Shown: positions 39,130 to 48,407 of the stretch, piece after piece
How the letters are laid out: each line of letters opens with the position of its first letter
Numbering within the stretch: the stretch's first letter is position 1
NCBI GenBank assembly: GCA_013138975.1
Contig: WTBR01000020.1
Location: 1-64,000 of the forward strand
From: Bacteroidales bacterium
Lineage (GTDB): Bacteria > Bacteroidota > Bacteroidia > Bacteroidales > UBA12077
Direction of reading: 5' to 3'
Length of the DNA stretch: 64,000 bases
Notes under the pieces: generated by a model
What the model saw: only the letters and a program-made list of their open reading frames with translations
Database searches by the model: none
What the model was told of the DNA's origin: nothing
Position numbers and translations under genes: made by a program

Positions 39130-39822
39130 ATGAATGTAAAAAACAATGCAATAAAAGATATAGAATTAAGCTTTAAGCAATTTGCTAACTTAATTTTAAA
39201 GCAACTTGAGTTGCTCGAGAAAATCATGAATTCGAAAAAACCTGAAATTTCGGATGAATTACTAAATGAACTTAAAACCAATGAAAAAGCCTTCGATCGC
39301 TTTGAGATTGAAATGAGCGATAAGTTTATTAATTCAATTGTATTATATAAACCTGTTGCTTCTGATCTTCGAAAAATAATGGCTATCTATCGTATGTCTA
39401 TAAATCTGGAACGCATTGGAGATTTAATAATGAACATTGTTCATACCTTAAGAAATGTTGATGATCCCGGGATTTATGCTAATATGTCGGATGTTATTTT
39501 TAATATGTTGGTTTCGAGTATTAATATGGTAGAAAAGGCACTTTTATCGTTTGCAAATAATGATAAAGAATTTGCAATTTGGACTATTAAAAACGATTCG
39601 ATTATTGATGAAATGAATCATAAATTACTTTCAAAAACAATAAGTGCCAATAAGAGTTTAAAAGAAGAAAGTAAAAAAACACTTTTGGGATATATGAGTC
39701 TGCGGAATATTATAACTCATATTGAACGTATTGCAGATAATGCAACAAACATTGCAGAAGCATCAATCTATGCATTGGACGGAACAGATCTTCGTCATAC
39801 AGAAATTAAAAATAAAGACTAA
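39130..39822 (+). CDS. phoU: Phosphate-signalling regulator PhoU
   Basis: A 230-aa all-helical protein. It has the two three-helix bundles of PhoU, with E/D-rich metal-binding motifs EKAFDRFEIEMSDKFI and NDSIIDEMNHKLLSK and the family segment RRIGDLIMNI/HIERIADNATNIAE (here ERIGDLIMNI). It normally links PstB to the kinase PhoR and holds the Pho regulon off at high phosphate. It follows pstB after a 170-bp spacer containing a REP-like palindrome. Confidence 0.95.
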   Translation: MNVKNNAIKDIELSFKQFANLILKQLELLEKIMNSKKPEISDELLNELKTNEKAFDRFEIEMSDKFINSIVLYKPVASDLRKIMAIYRMSINLERIGDLIMNIVHTLRNVDDPGIYANMSDVIFNMLVSSINMVEKALLSFANNDKEFAIWTIKNDSIIDEMNHKLLSKTISANKSLKEESKKTLLGYMSLRNIITHIERIADNATNIAEASIYALDGTDLRHTEIKNKD

Positions 39823-39979
39823 TGTCAAGTCAAGGATGCTTTTTCAGTTAAAATCCTGACAGAGTCAGAATGACCTGTTAGGTCTAAATGAGATATTCAT
39901 ATTCGCCTAGCCGCTTCAAGCGGCTGGGCGAATTCAGAACTCTGTCAGGTCGACCCAAAACTTAAAGTTTGACTTAACA
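39823..39979. repeat. Nested palindromic element directly after the phoU stop (157 bp)
   Basis: The outer arms are TGTCAAGTCAA and TTGACTTAACA, the middle arms CCTGACAGAGT and ACTCTGTCAGG, and the core hairpin ATTCGCCTAGCCGCTT/AAGCGGCTGGGCGAAT. It begins at the base after the TAA stop. The core is much richer in G+C than the surroundings. It is non-coding. Confidence 0.7.
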
Positions 39980-40077
39980 CTAGTTTCAGAATAAAACAAA
40001 TGCAATGATTTTAATAGTAAATTTATATACTTTAGTGAAATATAACAGCAGGTTTAAACTACTGAAAATAAGATAAC

Positions 40078-41847
40078 ATGATACAAAAATATTCATACAA
40101 GCGAAAACTCTTTTTATACTTTTTTACAGTATTTGTAGTTTTTACAGTCATCATACTTTTCTTTCAATTCTCAAGAGAAAAAAAATATAAAGTCGATAAA
40201 TTAAATAATTCTCTATTTAATATAACTCAGCTAACACAAAACTATATAAAAGAAAATTCCATTGATGTAAATAATGATTGGGACTCATTGGATCAAATAG
40301 TTAAAATTTTTCCGCGAACGGATGTCCGATTAACTGTTATAAACCTTGATGGTAATGTAATTTATGATAGTTCTGTTGATAATTTAGAATCCTTAGAAAA
40401 CCATAAAAAAAGGCCTGAAATACAAAAATCAATTTACTCTGAATACGGGTCAAACATCAGAGAATCGGTATCGACAGGTAAAAAATATTACTATTACGCC
40501 CAGTATTTTGATAATCACTTTGTTAGAGCTGCTTTAATTTATGACATAGAAGTAAAAAGTTTTTTAAAAGCCGAAAAAGTTTTTATACTATTTATAGTAT
40601 TTATTTTTCTTATGATTTGGCTTGTTCTTAATTTCATGACAAGCAAATTTGGAAAGTCAATTACAAAACTAAAAGATTTTGCTATAAAAGTGAGCCAGAA
40701 TACGCAGGAAGATTTTGATTATCGTTTCCCGAAAGATGAATTAGGAGTTATAAGTAATCAGATAGTTCAAATTTATACAAGCTTAAAAGATGCTAAGGAT
40801 TCAATTGCTTTAGAAAAAGAAAAACTCTTCAATCATTTATACATTTTAAATGAAGGTGTTGCATTCTTTTCAAATGATAAAAAAGAAACCTTAACAAACA
40901 GTCATTTTGTTCAGTTCATGAATATTATTTCGGGGCAATTATCTGTTTCGGCTGATGATTTTTTCAATCTAAATGAATTTGCTAAAGTTGTTGACTTTAT
41001 TGATAATACTGAGCTTGATAACGATCAAAACGAATTACCTCGAATTGAATATTTAATCAATAAAAGCGGACAATATTTTAAGATACAATGTATCTTATTT
41101 CAAGACAGGAGTTTTGAGCTTATTATTTCGGATATTACCAAACTCGAAAAAAATAGGATTATAAAACAGCAAATGACCTCAAATATTGCGCACGAATTAA
41201 AGACTCCCGTAACATCGGTTACAGGTTTTCTTGAAACAATATTAGACAATCCCGATATTGACCAAGAAAAACAACGGCATTTTATTGAAAGAGCGAATGC
41301 ACAAGCCACTCGACTTTCTGATTTAATTAATGATATATCGGTATTAAATAAAATTGAAGAAGCCGGGGAACATTTTGCTTTTGAAAAAATTAGTTTACTT
41401 GAAATCATTAATGAGATAAAAGATGAATACCAATCGGACTTAGAAAAGAAAAAAATGTGTTGGGATATCCAAGTTAAAAACAAAGCTCAGTTAATTGGGA
41501 ATAGATCACTCTTAGTATCAATATTCAGGAATCTAACCGAAAATTCAATAAAATATGCAGGAGAAAATACTTGTATAAACATTAATCTTTATCATGAAGA
41601 TAATGAATTCTATAACTTTTCCTTTTCGGATAATGGAATAGGAATTCCCGAAGAACATTTACCAAGAATTTTTGAACGATTTTACAGAATTGATTCTGAT
41701 AGATCAAGAAAGTTAGGCGGAACCGGATTGGGTTTAGCAATTGTTAAAAATGCCTTGGTATTGCATAAAGGCGAAATATCTGTAAGAAATAGCAAAGATG
41801 GTGGAGTTGAGTTTTTATTTTCATTACCTAAATCGGTGAAAAGTTAG
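40078..41847 (+). CDS. phoR: Membrane sensor histidine kinase, PhoR-like
   Basis: A 589-aa kinase. It has a transmembrane helix at about 12-30, an extracytoplasmic region (about 30-165), a second helix (VFILFIVFIFLMIWLVL, about 168-190), a HAMP-like linker, and a PAS-like region (about 250-360). The HisKA box SNIAHELKTPVTSVTG has the phospho-acceptor at about His372. The HATPase domain shows NLTENSIKYAG (N box), FSDNGIGIP (G1), IFERFYRID (F) and GGTGLGLAIVK (G2). Its place after phoU suggests it is the phosphate sensor. Its usual response-regulator partner is not adjacent; a PhoB-like gene lies 12 kb away beyond the accessory island. Confidence 0.88.
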   Translation: MIQKYSYKRKLFLYFFTVFVVFTVIILFFQFSREKKYKVDKLNNSLFNITQLTQNYIKENSIDVNNDWDSLDQIVKIFPRTDVRLTVINLDGNVIYDSSVDNLESLENHKKRPEIQKSIYSEYGSNIRESVSTGKKYYYYAQYFDNHFVRAALIYDIEVKSFLKAEKVFILFIVFIFLMIWLVLNFMTSKFGKSITKLKDFAIKVSQNTQEDFDYRFPKDELGVISNQIVQIYTSLKDAKDSIALEKEKLFNHLYILNEGVAFFSNDKKETLTNSHFVQFMNIISGQLSVSADDFFNLNEFAKVVDFIDNTELDNDQNELPRIEYLINKSGQYFKIQCILFQDRSFELIISDITKLEKNRIIKQQMTSNIAHELKTPVTSVTGFLETILDNPDIDQEKQRHFIERANAQATRLSDLINDISVLNKIEEAGEHFAFEKISLLEIINEIKDEYQSDLEKKKMCWDIQVKNKAQLIGNRSLLVSIFRNLTENSIKYAGENTCININLYHEDNEFYNFSFSDNGIGIPEEHLPRIFERFYRIDSDRSRKLGGTGLGLAIVKNALVLHKGEISVRNSKDGGVEFLFSLPKSVKS

Positions 41848-42146
41848 TTGTTAAGAAATGAACTGAATAAGAGTCTTTAATTAACAGTAGTGTGGGTTTT
41901 TGCTGCGTTTCAATATCTCTCAAAATTTAAAGATAACTAAAATTGTCAAAATACAACCAAAACCCAGCATGCTTTAATATTCGCTTTTAAGTGTCAGTGT
42001 TTGCTTATTTTCAATCACTTGTAGTTATAGTAGTACTATTTTTGTTTTGTCAGGGCGGTTTTCTTCCCGTGTGTTTGGGCAGTCATACTCTTTGACAAGT
42101 TGTAAATGAGTGCTAGCAATGTGTCTGACTGCGAAAGGTCGGGAAA
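41848..42146. other. Intergenic junction between the pho locus and the accessory island
   Basis: It is non-coding, with visibly more G+C between about 42040 and 42140 than its neighbours. A weak inverted pair GTGGGTTTTTG/CCAAAACCCAGC spans about 41890-41970. No integrase, tRNA or clear direct repeat was seen that would mark an attachment site. It is probably the left end of the horizontally acquired segment. Confidence 0.4.
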
Positions 42147-43790
42147 TCAATTTATTGTTACAAAATCCACTCCGACTCTGACCGGATGAGTAAATGCATG
42201 ATTTGCAATTCTTTGAGCATAATTAGGTCTTAATGTAGTAATATACTTTACTGTTTGCCAATCGAATTCCCCTTCATCTTTTTCCAAATCTACCTTTTTT
42301 GTTACAATCCTTCTTATCTCAATTTCCCCTTCAATAATCTCAGGAGATTTTATATTGTAAGTTAATGGCTTTATATAAACTGGCTTATATTGATGAAGAG
42401 TTCCTGCTTCATCATCGGTCAACACCCAAGAAACAACGGTCTCTTCTGTTACAAAACTAATAAAAGCAGAATCCCCCAATCGAAGGGCTATTTCACTAGG
42501 AATAGGTTTACCTTTTACAAAGAAGTAATTTGATTTTATTTTATCAGGTCTTAAGCAATCACATAAGGCCGTTACACAAAGGTAATACTCATTATTATTT
42601 ATAAAAACATCGCCAAAATTGACATTTAGGTTAGTCCCGTTCGTTTTCCCATTTAATTTGGCTGAATTATAAAAAACATTCATTGCCATAAGAGAATCAG
42701 ACGATGGCGTACCACTATTATTTTGAGTTAAGACATCCAAAAGTTCGTTATTTAATAAGGATAAATTAGCAGTACGGAGACTCATACTCGCTTGTTCTAT
42801 TAATACGTTTTTTATCAATGTTTTAAATGAAATATCTGAACCTTCTTTTTCAAGAAGAGCCTTGCGATGTTTTAATAATGCATCTTTTGAGACTTTTAAC
42901 AAATTAGAATCAATGAATGAACTTTGGTTTGTGAAAACTGATTGCATTTCGAAACCAAGCAGTTGAGTGAAACTATTTTTTGATTCGGAAATTTGACTTG
43001 AAAAACGTGATATAATAGAATTAGCATCTGAAACAACACCACCTCGTTTATTTTTATTTACAATTGATATAATTGTATTATTTATAACTAAAGTGTTTTG
43101 TTCTCGTGATAATAGGTCATATTCGGGTTCAATTTGTGGTATATCAGATTTGGGGTAATTATCAAAAGCCAATTTTAAATGTTTAAGAGCTTCCATCCCT
43201 TGACTTATACCCGCAAATTCAATTATTTTATTTAAATAGCCTTTCTCAATTTTGTCTAATGCACCAACTAACCGACCATTAGAGTTTGTATTAAACAAAT
43301 TATAGTTAGCAAGAATTTCTCTTAACTCATTCTCATCTGCTTCAAATTCCTCCTTAAGTTTTTCGTAAAAGGCTCTGTCTCTACCAGAAAAGAATGACAA
43401 TATACTTCCATAAATAGAATTAATATCTGGTTCAGATGTGTATATAACACAAAAATGAATGTTTGATTTCTTAACTACATCCGACAATAACTTTAAAGAA
43501 TAATCTTCGCCTTGTTCTCCGTCCAACTTCCAATCAAGCAAAACTAAATCTCGATTGTCAAAAAGATATTGTTTTAAACCTAATTGAATTTCATTTCCTA
43601 TTTCAAATTTATGCACAGCTAATGAAATTCCATTATCTCTAAAATTATTAAATAATTCCTTTGATAATTGTTCTTCATAAATAGTTGATTCAGATTCCAC
43701 TCCATAAAAAGGTAGAGCATTTTCATCTATAAAAATGGCTGATTTGATAGAATCCTTTATAATTTGATTTGCTGCTGTTTGATATGCCAT
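42147..43790 (-). CDS. Receiver-domain protein with a large uncharacterised C-terminus
   Basis: A 547-aa protein. Residues about 12-125 resemble a two-component receiver: acidic pair in AIFIDENAL (Asp22-Glu23), phospho-acceptor LVLLDWKL (Asp86) and CVIYTSEP (Thr118). The usual conserved Lys after strand 5 is not evident. Residues 125-330 are helical. A C-terminal beta-rich region starts about 370 with NFGDVFINNNEYYLCVT, then ALCDCLRP (a Cys-rich CxxxxCDC pattern), and ends NHAFTHPVRVGVDF. I recognise no nuclease motif. It is the last gene of the cassette, 7 bp after the kinase-like ATPase, and is the likely output component. Confidence 0.7.
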   Translation of the reverse strand: MAYQTAANQIIKDSIKSAIFIDENALPFYGVESESTIYEEQLSKELFNNFRDNGISLAVHKFEIGNEIQLGLKQYLFDNRDLVLLDWKLDGEQGEDYSLKLLSDVVKKSNIHFCVIYTSEPDINSIYGSILSFFSGRDRAFYEKLKEEFEADENELREILANYNLFNTNSNGRLVGALDKIEKGYLNKIIEFAGISQGMEALKHLKLAFDNYPKSDIPQIEPEYDLLSREQNTLVINNTIISIVNKNKRGGVVSDANSIISRFSSQISESKNSFTQLLGFEMQSVFTNQSSFIDSNLLKVSKDALLKHRKALLEKEGSDISFKTLIKNVLIEQASMSLRTANLSLLNNELLDVLTQNNSGTPSSDSLMAMNVFYNSAKLNGKTNGTNLNVNFGDVFINNNEYYLCVTALCDCLRPDKIKSNYFFVKGKPIPSEIALRLGDSAFISFVTEETVVSWVLTDDEAGTLHQYKPVYIKPLTYNIKSPEIIEGEIEIRRIVTKKVDLEKDEGEFDWQTVKYITTLRPNYAQRIANHAFTHPVRVGVDFVTIN

Positions 43791-43797
43791 ATTTATA

Positions 43798-46710
43798 CTA
43801 GTTAAGTGGCTTGATTACAAAACAAGCTCCTTTAAGTTGGTTGTATACTTTTTCATTAGTTGCATAAACATCAAAGTAGTTTTCATTTAAACTTTCTTTA
43901 GCTAAATATAATCCTATACCTCTTCCGTTTGGTCTATTTGAATAAAACAATTCAAAAATTCTAGCTAACCGGTGTTCTTCAATTTTCAGACCTGAATTCA
44001 TAATTAATATTTCTTCCGTGTCTTGCCAATAATCAAGCTTAATAATTTTATCCTTTGAATTACGCAACCAGTATAATGCATTATTCACAATATTTATAAA
44101 AACTGTGTGGATGACTGGCTCTTTGATACTTATTATATGATTTTTAAATGTATTGCTCATTTCTATTATTACCCCTTGCGATGCAAGCTTATTAGAAAAA
44201 AACCGATTTAAATAATCATATATATTAGAGCACTTAATATCTTTAACTAACACACCAGAAATACGATACAATGGAGACAATAAGTCATATTTCTCTTCTA
44301 GCTGTTTGATATTTGTTTTAAGAAATTTGAAATTAACTGAGTCACTAATATAATTATCTGTGGATAGCAAATCTAAAGAATGATTTATTGTTGAATAAAG
44401 ATGGTTAAACTCATGGTCTACAATTTCAACAGCCACCCCTAATTGAGCGGTTTCCCGAGTTTGTTCCCATCTATTTTTTATATTATCGTATTCAGCTTTA
44501 TATGCACCTTGCAATAATTCTTCATCAATATCAAAACTTAAACGCTTAACGTGTTCAACAAGAGGCAATAACTCTTTATCTATTTGATTTCGAAGAAACT
44601 CAAATTTTGCATCTACCTTATTTGTTGCATTTAAAACCTGCTCTTTTGTTGATATTGCCCCTGTTAATTCCTCCTTTTCAAAATTGAGTTCATTAAGTAT
44701 GCGCTTTGCTCTTTTTGCAAATTCCGTTTTTAAATGATTTAACTTAGTCTCCAGTTCTTCTCGGTTATTGTAAATATACTTTTCAAGAGTTGCATTATAT
44801 TTCTGATAGCTTTTTGAGAACTCTTGTTTTAAAGCTTGGACTTCTAATTTTTCCTTAACTCGTTCCATTAAACTAGCACTTTCTAATTTAATGGTTTCGT
44901 TAAAATCAATTAATTTATTTTCATATTTCTCTAACCTATCCTTTTGCGTTTCAGTTGGTTTATATCGTTTAGGGATTCTTGGCAACAAACTTTTATACTC
45001 AATGTCTAATGTATGAATCCTATCAAGGAGGTCTTCAATATCAGAATAAAGAACATTAGCTTCCTTTGTCTTTTCCTCAAGCTTTGATAATAACATACGA
45101 TACTCTTCTTGATAATTATCAAACTGCTCAGGATACTTTTTTAAAGCTATTGAGAATGCTCTCTTTTCTTGAGTTTCTCTCTTCTTATCTTTAGATATTT
45201 CTTCAGCTTGTTGTTTTAAGTTTTCCTTTTTATCATGAAATATTGACTGCTTCGCATACGAGTTAAAAAACTCTCCTGCTAAATCAGTAAAAAAAGCAAC
45301 CAAGTCACTTTTAAATGCACGATATGAAGCGTTATTAATTAAACCTTCTCGGCTAGATTTATCTTTTAATTTATCATTTGAATCACGCGTCAGTCCAATA
45401 TAACCAAACATTCTTCGATGAGAAAAATATGCAGTGGCAGCTCGCAATGCTCTACGTCTCTCAAACTCAAGAAAATCAAAGTCTGTTCTACCATATGGTA
45501 ATACTCTGAAATTATCTCTATAGATATAAAGGCCACCATATCGGCTGACTTTATCATTTATTTTTTTCCATGCATTCTCTTCCAGTTTTGATTCACTTCT
45601 ATTACCTTGAGAATAACCTAATTTGATAGGGAAAAAACCGTAATTACTTCTAGATTCTTTTTTTCGAGGATTTGTATATGAATATTCTATTTCTTCATCA
45701 TAAATAGTCAGTTTTCCATTAAAAGAACCTTGACCATCAAAAACTCCATCAATAATAACATCAGCTAATTCATAGTCTTTTGTTGTGAAGAAATTACCTT
45801 CAGAATTTAAAAAATCAAAAATATACTCTTCACTCGTATGAATTGGGATTTTTGTATTAATTCCTTTCCTGTCATCTTGAAATTCATTTGTAAAACCAGA
45901 CAAACTTGCTCTTACAAACTCTTTACCTTCTTGAGTATCTTCATCAGAATCTGACAGTTCTATAATTTGATCAATCGGTTCGAATATTATGAACTTTGTT
46001 CCATTTGAATTTTCAACATTCAATAAATCCGAGACAATATCCTGATAAATAAAATCAGGTGGATTTATATTATTTATAGAGGTTATTATAGCTTCTTTTA
46101 AATCAGATTGAGATTTTTCCCAGATTGGACTTTCTTTTTCTTCTTCATCTAATTCAGTCTCTTTATCAAAGTTAGTTAAGAACTCTTTTTTAAGTAAGTC
46201 TAAAACAGTATTGAAATCATCGTTAGGGTTAAGTTCTTTTACGGGAAGGATTATGTCATCTAAAAACAGGTTGTAATTTTCAAGCAATCTCCAATCGAAA
46301 AACAAAAGCTGTGCTGGATGCCCATTCCTTTTTGTTATCATTAACATTGGTGAACCAAGAAATGCAACTGACAAGCGTCCAATACCTTTTTCCCCTGCTT
46401 TTATTCTTGGTTTTTTCCAAAGAGTTTCTTCACTTACGTTTTCTTCAATTTTTGCTCTACTTTTAGAATCAGTACCTAAAACCAGCCATTTGTCAAATAC
46501 TTCTCTCTTTGACATACCTTTGCCATCATCAGTCATAACAAATAACGGATGATTTAAACCTTTGTAACCTTCAAGATATATTTCCGCTGTAAGGTTATCA
46601 GCATAAGCATCATACCCATTTTTCCATAGCTCGGTTATAGCGGTTGGTAAATCTGCAATTTGACCTTTGCCTAGTAAATCTACTGCTCTTGCTTTAGTCC
46701 TAAACTGCAT
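43798..46710 (-). CDS. Dual-GHKL protein: MORC/Hsp90-type ATPase, coiled coil and histidine-kinase-type ATPase
   Basis: A 970-aa protein. N-terminal GHKL domain: E27-x3-N31 in ITELWKNGYDAYA, DDGKGM (Asp61-Gly65) and GEKGIGRLSVAFLG (Gly106-Gly111), closest in style to MORC, MutL or Hsp90. Beta-rich segments follow to about 480. A long charged coiled coil covers about 490-750. Next comes EIVDHEFNHLYSTI (His766), placed like a kinase phospho-acceptor. A second GHKL domain shows NIVNNALYWL (N876), IMNSGLKI, IFELFYSNR and NGRGIGLYLAK (about 928-938). The second G1 box has Asn in place of Asp. It overlaps the methyltransferase gene by 11 bp. Confidence 0.85.
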   Translation of the reverse strand: MQFRTKARAVDLLGKGQIADLPTAITELWKNGYDAYADNLTAEIYLEGYKGLNHPLFVMTDDGKGMSKREVFDKWLVLGTDSKSRAKIEENVSEETLWKKPRIKAGEKGIGRLSVAFLGSPMLMITKRNGHPAQLLFFDWRLLENYNLFLDDIILPVKELNPNDDFNTVLDLLKKEFLTNFDKETELDEEEKESPIWEKSQSDLKEAIITSINNINPPDFIYQDIVSDLLNVENSNGTKFIIFEPIDQIIELSDSDEDTQEGKEFVRASLSGFTNEFQDDRKGINTKIPIHTSEEYIFDFLNSEGNFFTTKDYELADVIIDGVFDGQGSFNGKLTIYDEEIEYSYTNPRKKESRSNYGFFPIKLGYSQGNRSESKLEENAWKKINDKVSRYGGLYIYRDNFRVLPYGRTDFDFLEFERRRALRAATAYFSHRRMFGYIGLTRDSNDKLKDKSSREGLINNASYRAFKSDLVAFFTDLAGEFFNSYAKQSIFHDKKENLKQQAEEISKDKKRETQEKRAFSIALKKYPEQFDNYQEEYRMLLSKLEEKTKEANVLYSDIEDLLDRIHTLDIEYKSLLPRIPKRYKPTETQKDRLEKYENKLIDFNETIKLESASLMERVKEKLEVQALKQEFSKSYQKYNATLEKYIYNNREELETKLNHLKTEFAKRAKRILNELNFEKEELTGAISTKEQVLNATNKVDAKFEFLRNQIDKELLPLVEHVKRLSFDIDEELLQGAYKAEYDNIKNRWEQTRETAQLGVAVEIVDHEFNHLYSTINHSLDLLSTDNYISDSVNFKFLKTNIKQLEEKYDLLSPLYRISGVLVKDIKCSNIYDYLNRFFSNKLASQGVIIEMSNTFKNHIISIKEPVIHTVFINIVNNALYWLRNSKDKIIKLDYWQDTEEILIMNSGLKIEEHRLARIFELFYSNRPNGRGIGLYLAKESLNENYFDVYATNEKVYNQLKGACFVIKPLN

Positions 46711-47788
46711 TTATATGGTTTTTAATGATTGATAAACCAATTCTTTTTGCATACTCTGGGGGAACAGCATTCCCAATTAGCCTAGCGACAGAGGCAATGC
46801 TTTTACCATAAAATGTGAAGTCTTTTGGGAATGATTGCAGGGCGGCACCTTCTCCAATTGACAGAGCTCTATCTTCTTCTGGATGAGCAAAACGTCCATG
46901 AGAAATGCCATAAAACTTGGTTGTAATGGTGGATGATGGTCTATCCCACCACAAACGACCAAAAGTATCTTTGAAAGAAGATTCTCTCCCAATAAAACAT
47001 TTAAGTTGCAATTTCTTATTGTTTGCAAAACCAAACCTATTTCCACCATCCTTCTTAACATATTTTAATCTCTCAACACAAATTGGTTTAAGTCCGGCAA
47101 CATTATTAGAAATGTTATTTATGTCTTTATTGCCCGCTTTTAATATTGGAAACCCATTATGAAGACCAATACAATCACGGACTGTTGGCTTTTTACCTTC
47201 GGCTTTTAATGGTTCTATTTCACTGTCAGATACTCGGTTAGCTATCAGAGTAAATCTTTTTCTGTTTTGCGGAACTCCATATTCATTTGTATTGTGAACT
47301 TCAAAATGAACTTTATAGCCAGCATCCTTACTTTCTAACCATTCTATAAATTTATCCAATCCACTTTCTTCTTTTCTTCTTAAAACGCCTGGGACATTTT
47401 CAACGACAACATATCCAGGGTTGAAAAACTTTACAAATCGTTCAAATTCAACTAATAAATTTTTTGACTTTTCTGATTTCTTTTTATCTGTATTTATTAT
47501 GCTCCAAAATTGGCATGGGCTGCAACCTATGAGAATTAAATCATCATCATTTTTTTTTAATTCTAATCTGTCTTGAAGGTCTTTTTCCTTTAAATCAAAC
47601 ACATCAGCTTGTATAAATTTATTCTTGCCAATATTAGCTTCATAAGTTTCTTTGCAGTTTTCTTCATAATCAATACCTGCAAGTACATCTACTCCAGACA
47701 TTTTCATTCCATAACTCATGCCACCTCCGCCACAGAAGAAATCAACTGCCTTTATGCTATTATTCTTTATTTTATTTTCTAAACTCAT
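46700..47788 (-). CDS. DNA C5-cytosine methyltransferase
   Basis: A 362-aa m5C methyltransferase with all main motifs in order. Motif I is AVDFFCGGGGMSYGM, motif IV has the catalytic Cys in GCSPCQFWS, motif VI is VVENVPGVL, motif VIII is GVPQNRKRFTLIANR and motif X is IGNAVPPEYAKRIG. The variable target-recognition region (about 215-305) is short, so one recognition sequence is likely. It overlaps the upstream regulator gene in ATGA and the downstream ATPase gene by 11 bp. No matching type II endonuclease is present, so it probably marks self DNA for the ATPase/receiver pair. Confidence 0.96.
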   Translation of the reverse strand: MSLENKIKNNSIKAVDFFCGGGGMSYGMKMSGVDVLAGIDYEENCKETYEANIGKNKFIQADVFDLKEKDLQDRLELKKNDDDLILIGCSPCQFWSIINTDKKKSEKSKNLLVEFERFVKFFNPGYVVVENVPGVLRRKEESGLDKFIEWLESKDAGYKVHFEVHNTNEYGVPQNRKRFTLIANRVSDSEIEPLKAEGKKPTVRDCIGLHNGFPILKAGNKDINNISNNVAGLKPICVERLKYVKKDGGNRFGFANNKKLQLKCFIGRESSFKDTFGRLWWDRPSSTITTKFYGISHGRFAHPEEDRALSIGEGAALQSFPKDFTFYGKSIASVARLIGNAVPPEYAKRIGLSIIKNHINAV

Positions 47789-47994
47789 TTTTTAGTCGAT
47801 ACTAATAATTCTCGTATATCAACATTAAGTAGTATTGATATATTATATAAAGTTTCTAAAGAAGGTTGTCTATCGTTTGTGCACCATTGAGAAATTGAAG
47901 ATGGATTCTTCCTTAATTTCTCAGCTAGCCACTTGTTCTTTATTTTATTTTCAGCTAGAACAACTTTAATTCTATTTATTTCCTTCTTTGTCAA
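47785..47994 (-). CDS. XRE-family HTH regulator, C-protein-like
   Basis: A 69-aa protein that is just one helix-turn-helix domain: WLAEKLRKNPSSISQWCTND followed by RQPSLETLYNISILLN. Size and position resemble controller proteins that delay restriction-gene expression. No ATG is available in frame: the only candidates after the upstream stop are TTG at 47994 and ATT at 48000, so TTG is taken as the start. It is coupled to the methyltransferase by an ATGA overlap. Confidence 0.85.
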   Translation of the reverse strand: MTKKEINRIKVVLAENKIKNKWLAEKLRKNPSSISQWCTNDRQPSLETLYNISILLNVDIRELLVSTKK

Positions 47995-47999
47995 TTTAA

Positions 48000-48014
48000 T
48001 TGCGTTTTACGCAA
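48000..48014. promoter_or_regulatory. Short palindrome upstream of the cassette, possible operator
   Basis: TTGCG-TTTTA-CGCAA is a perfect inverted repeat with 5-bp arms, 6 bp upstream of the TTG start of the HTH gene. The position fits autoregulation by the small regulator, but the site is short. Confidence 0.35.
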
Positions 48015-48407
48015 ATATATTAACTTATCGTTGAAAATCAATAAGGTATCCAATTTATTTACAAAGATTTTTTATTGGGTGTGATGGTTAAAATTTGGCT
48101 CATTTGTAATCTGAAGCATAAGCCAGTGGTTTTGAGATTGCAAATGTGTTAAATGTACGTTGGCTGTGTCTCTTAGCATGAAACCTAACTTATAAATTAT
48201 AACAAATATACGCAAAAAGTCTACTTTAAGTACTATATTGGTTAAACAATCAATTTAATTAATATTTGTACAAAAGGACTTAAAATGACTATAACAGATT
48301 TAAGTACAATTTGGGAGTTAATATGTAGTACTCCTTCCTAAATAGGTGAAGGTATTTACCAAAGCACATTATATAGTAAATTGTTTTCACTTTTATTTTC
48401 CACTTAT
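48015..48407. other. Intergenic region right of the methyltransferase cassette
   Basis: 393 bp, AT-rich, without a convincing gene. An 18-codon frame from 48284 reads MTITDLSTIWELICSTPS but has no support. No repeat or terminator with strong symmetry was found. The cassette promoter must lie here on the minus strand. Confidence 0.4.

Noticed and set aside
41848..42146. Attachment site or integron-type attC at the left island end
   Set aside because: No integrase gene, no paired core sequence at the right end and no tRNA; the sequence symmetry is too weak.
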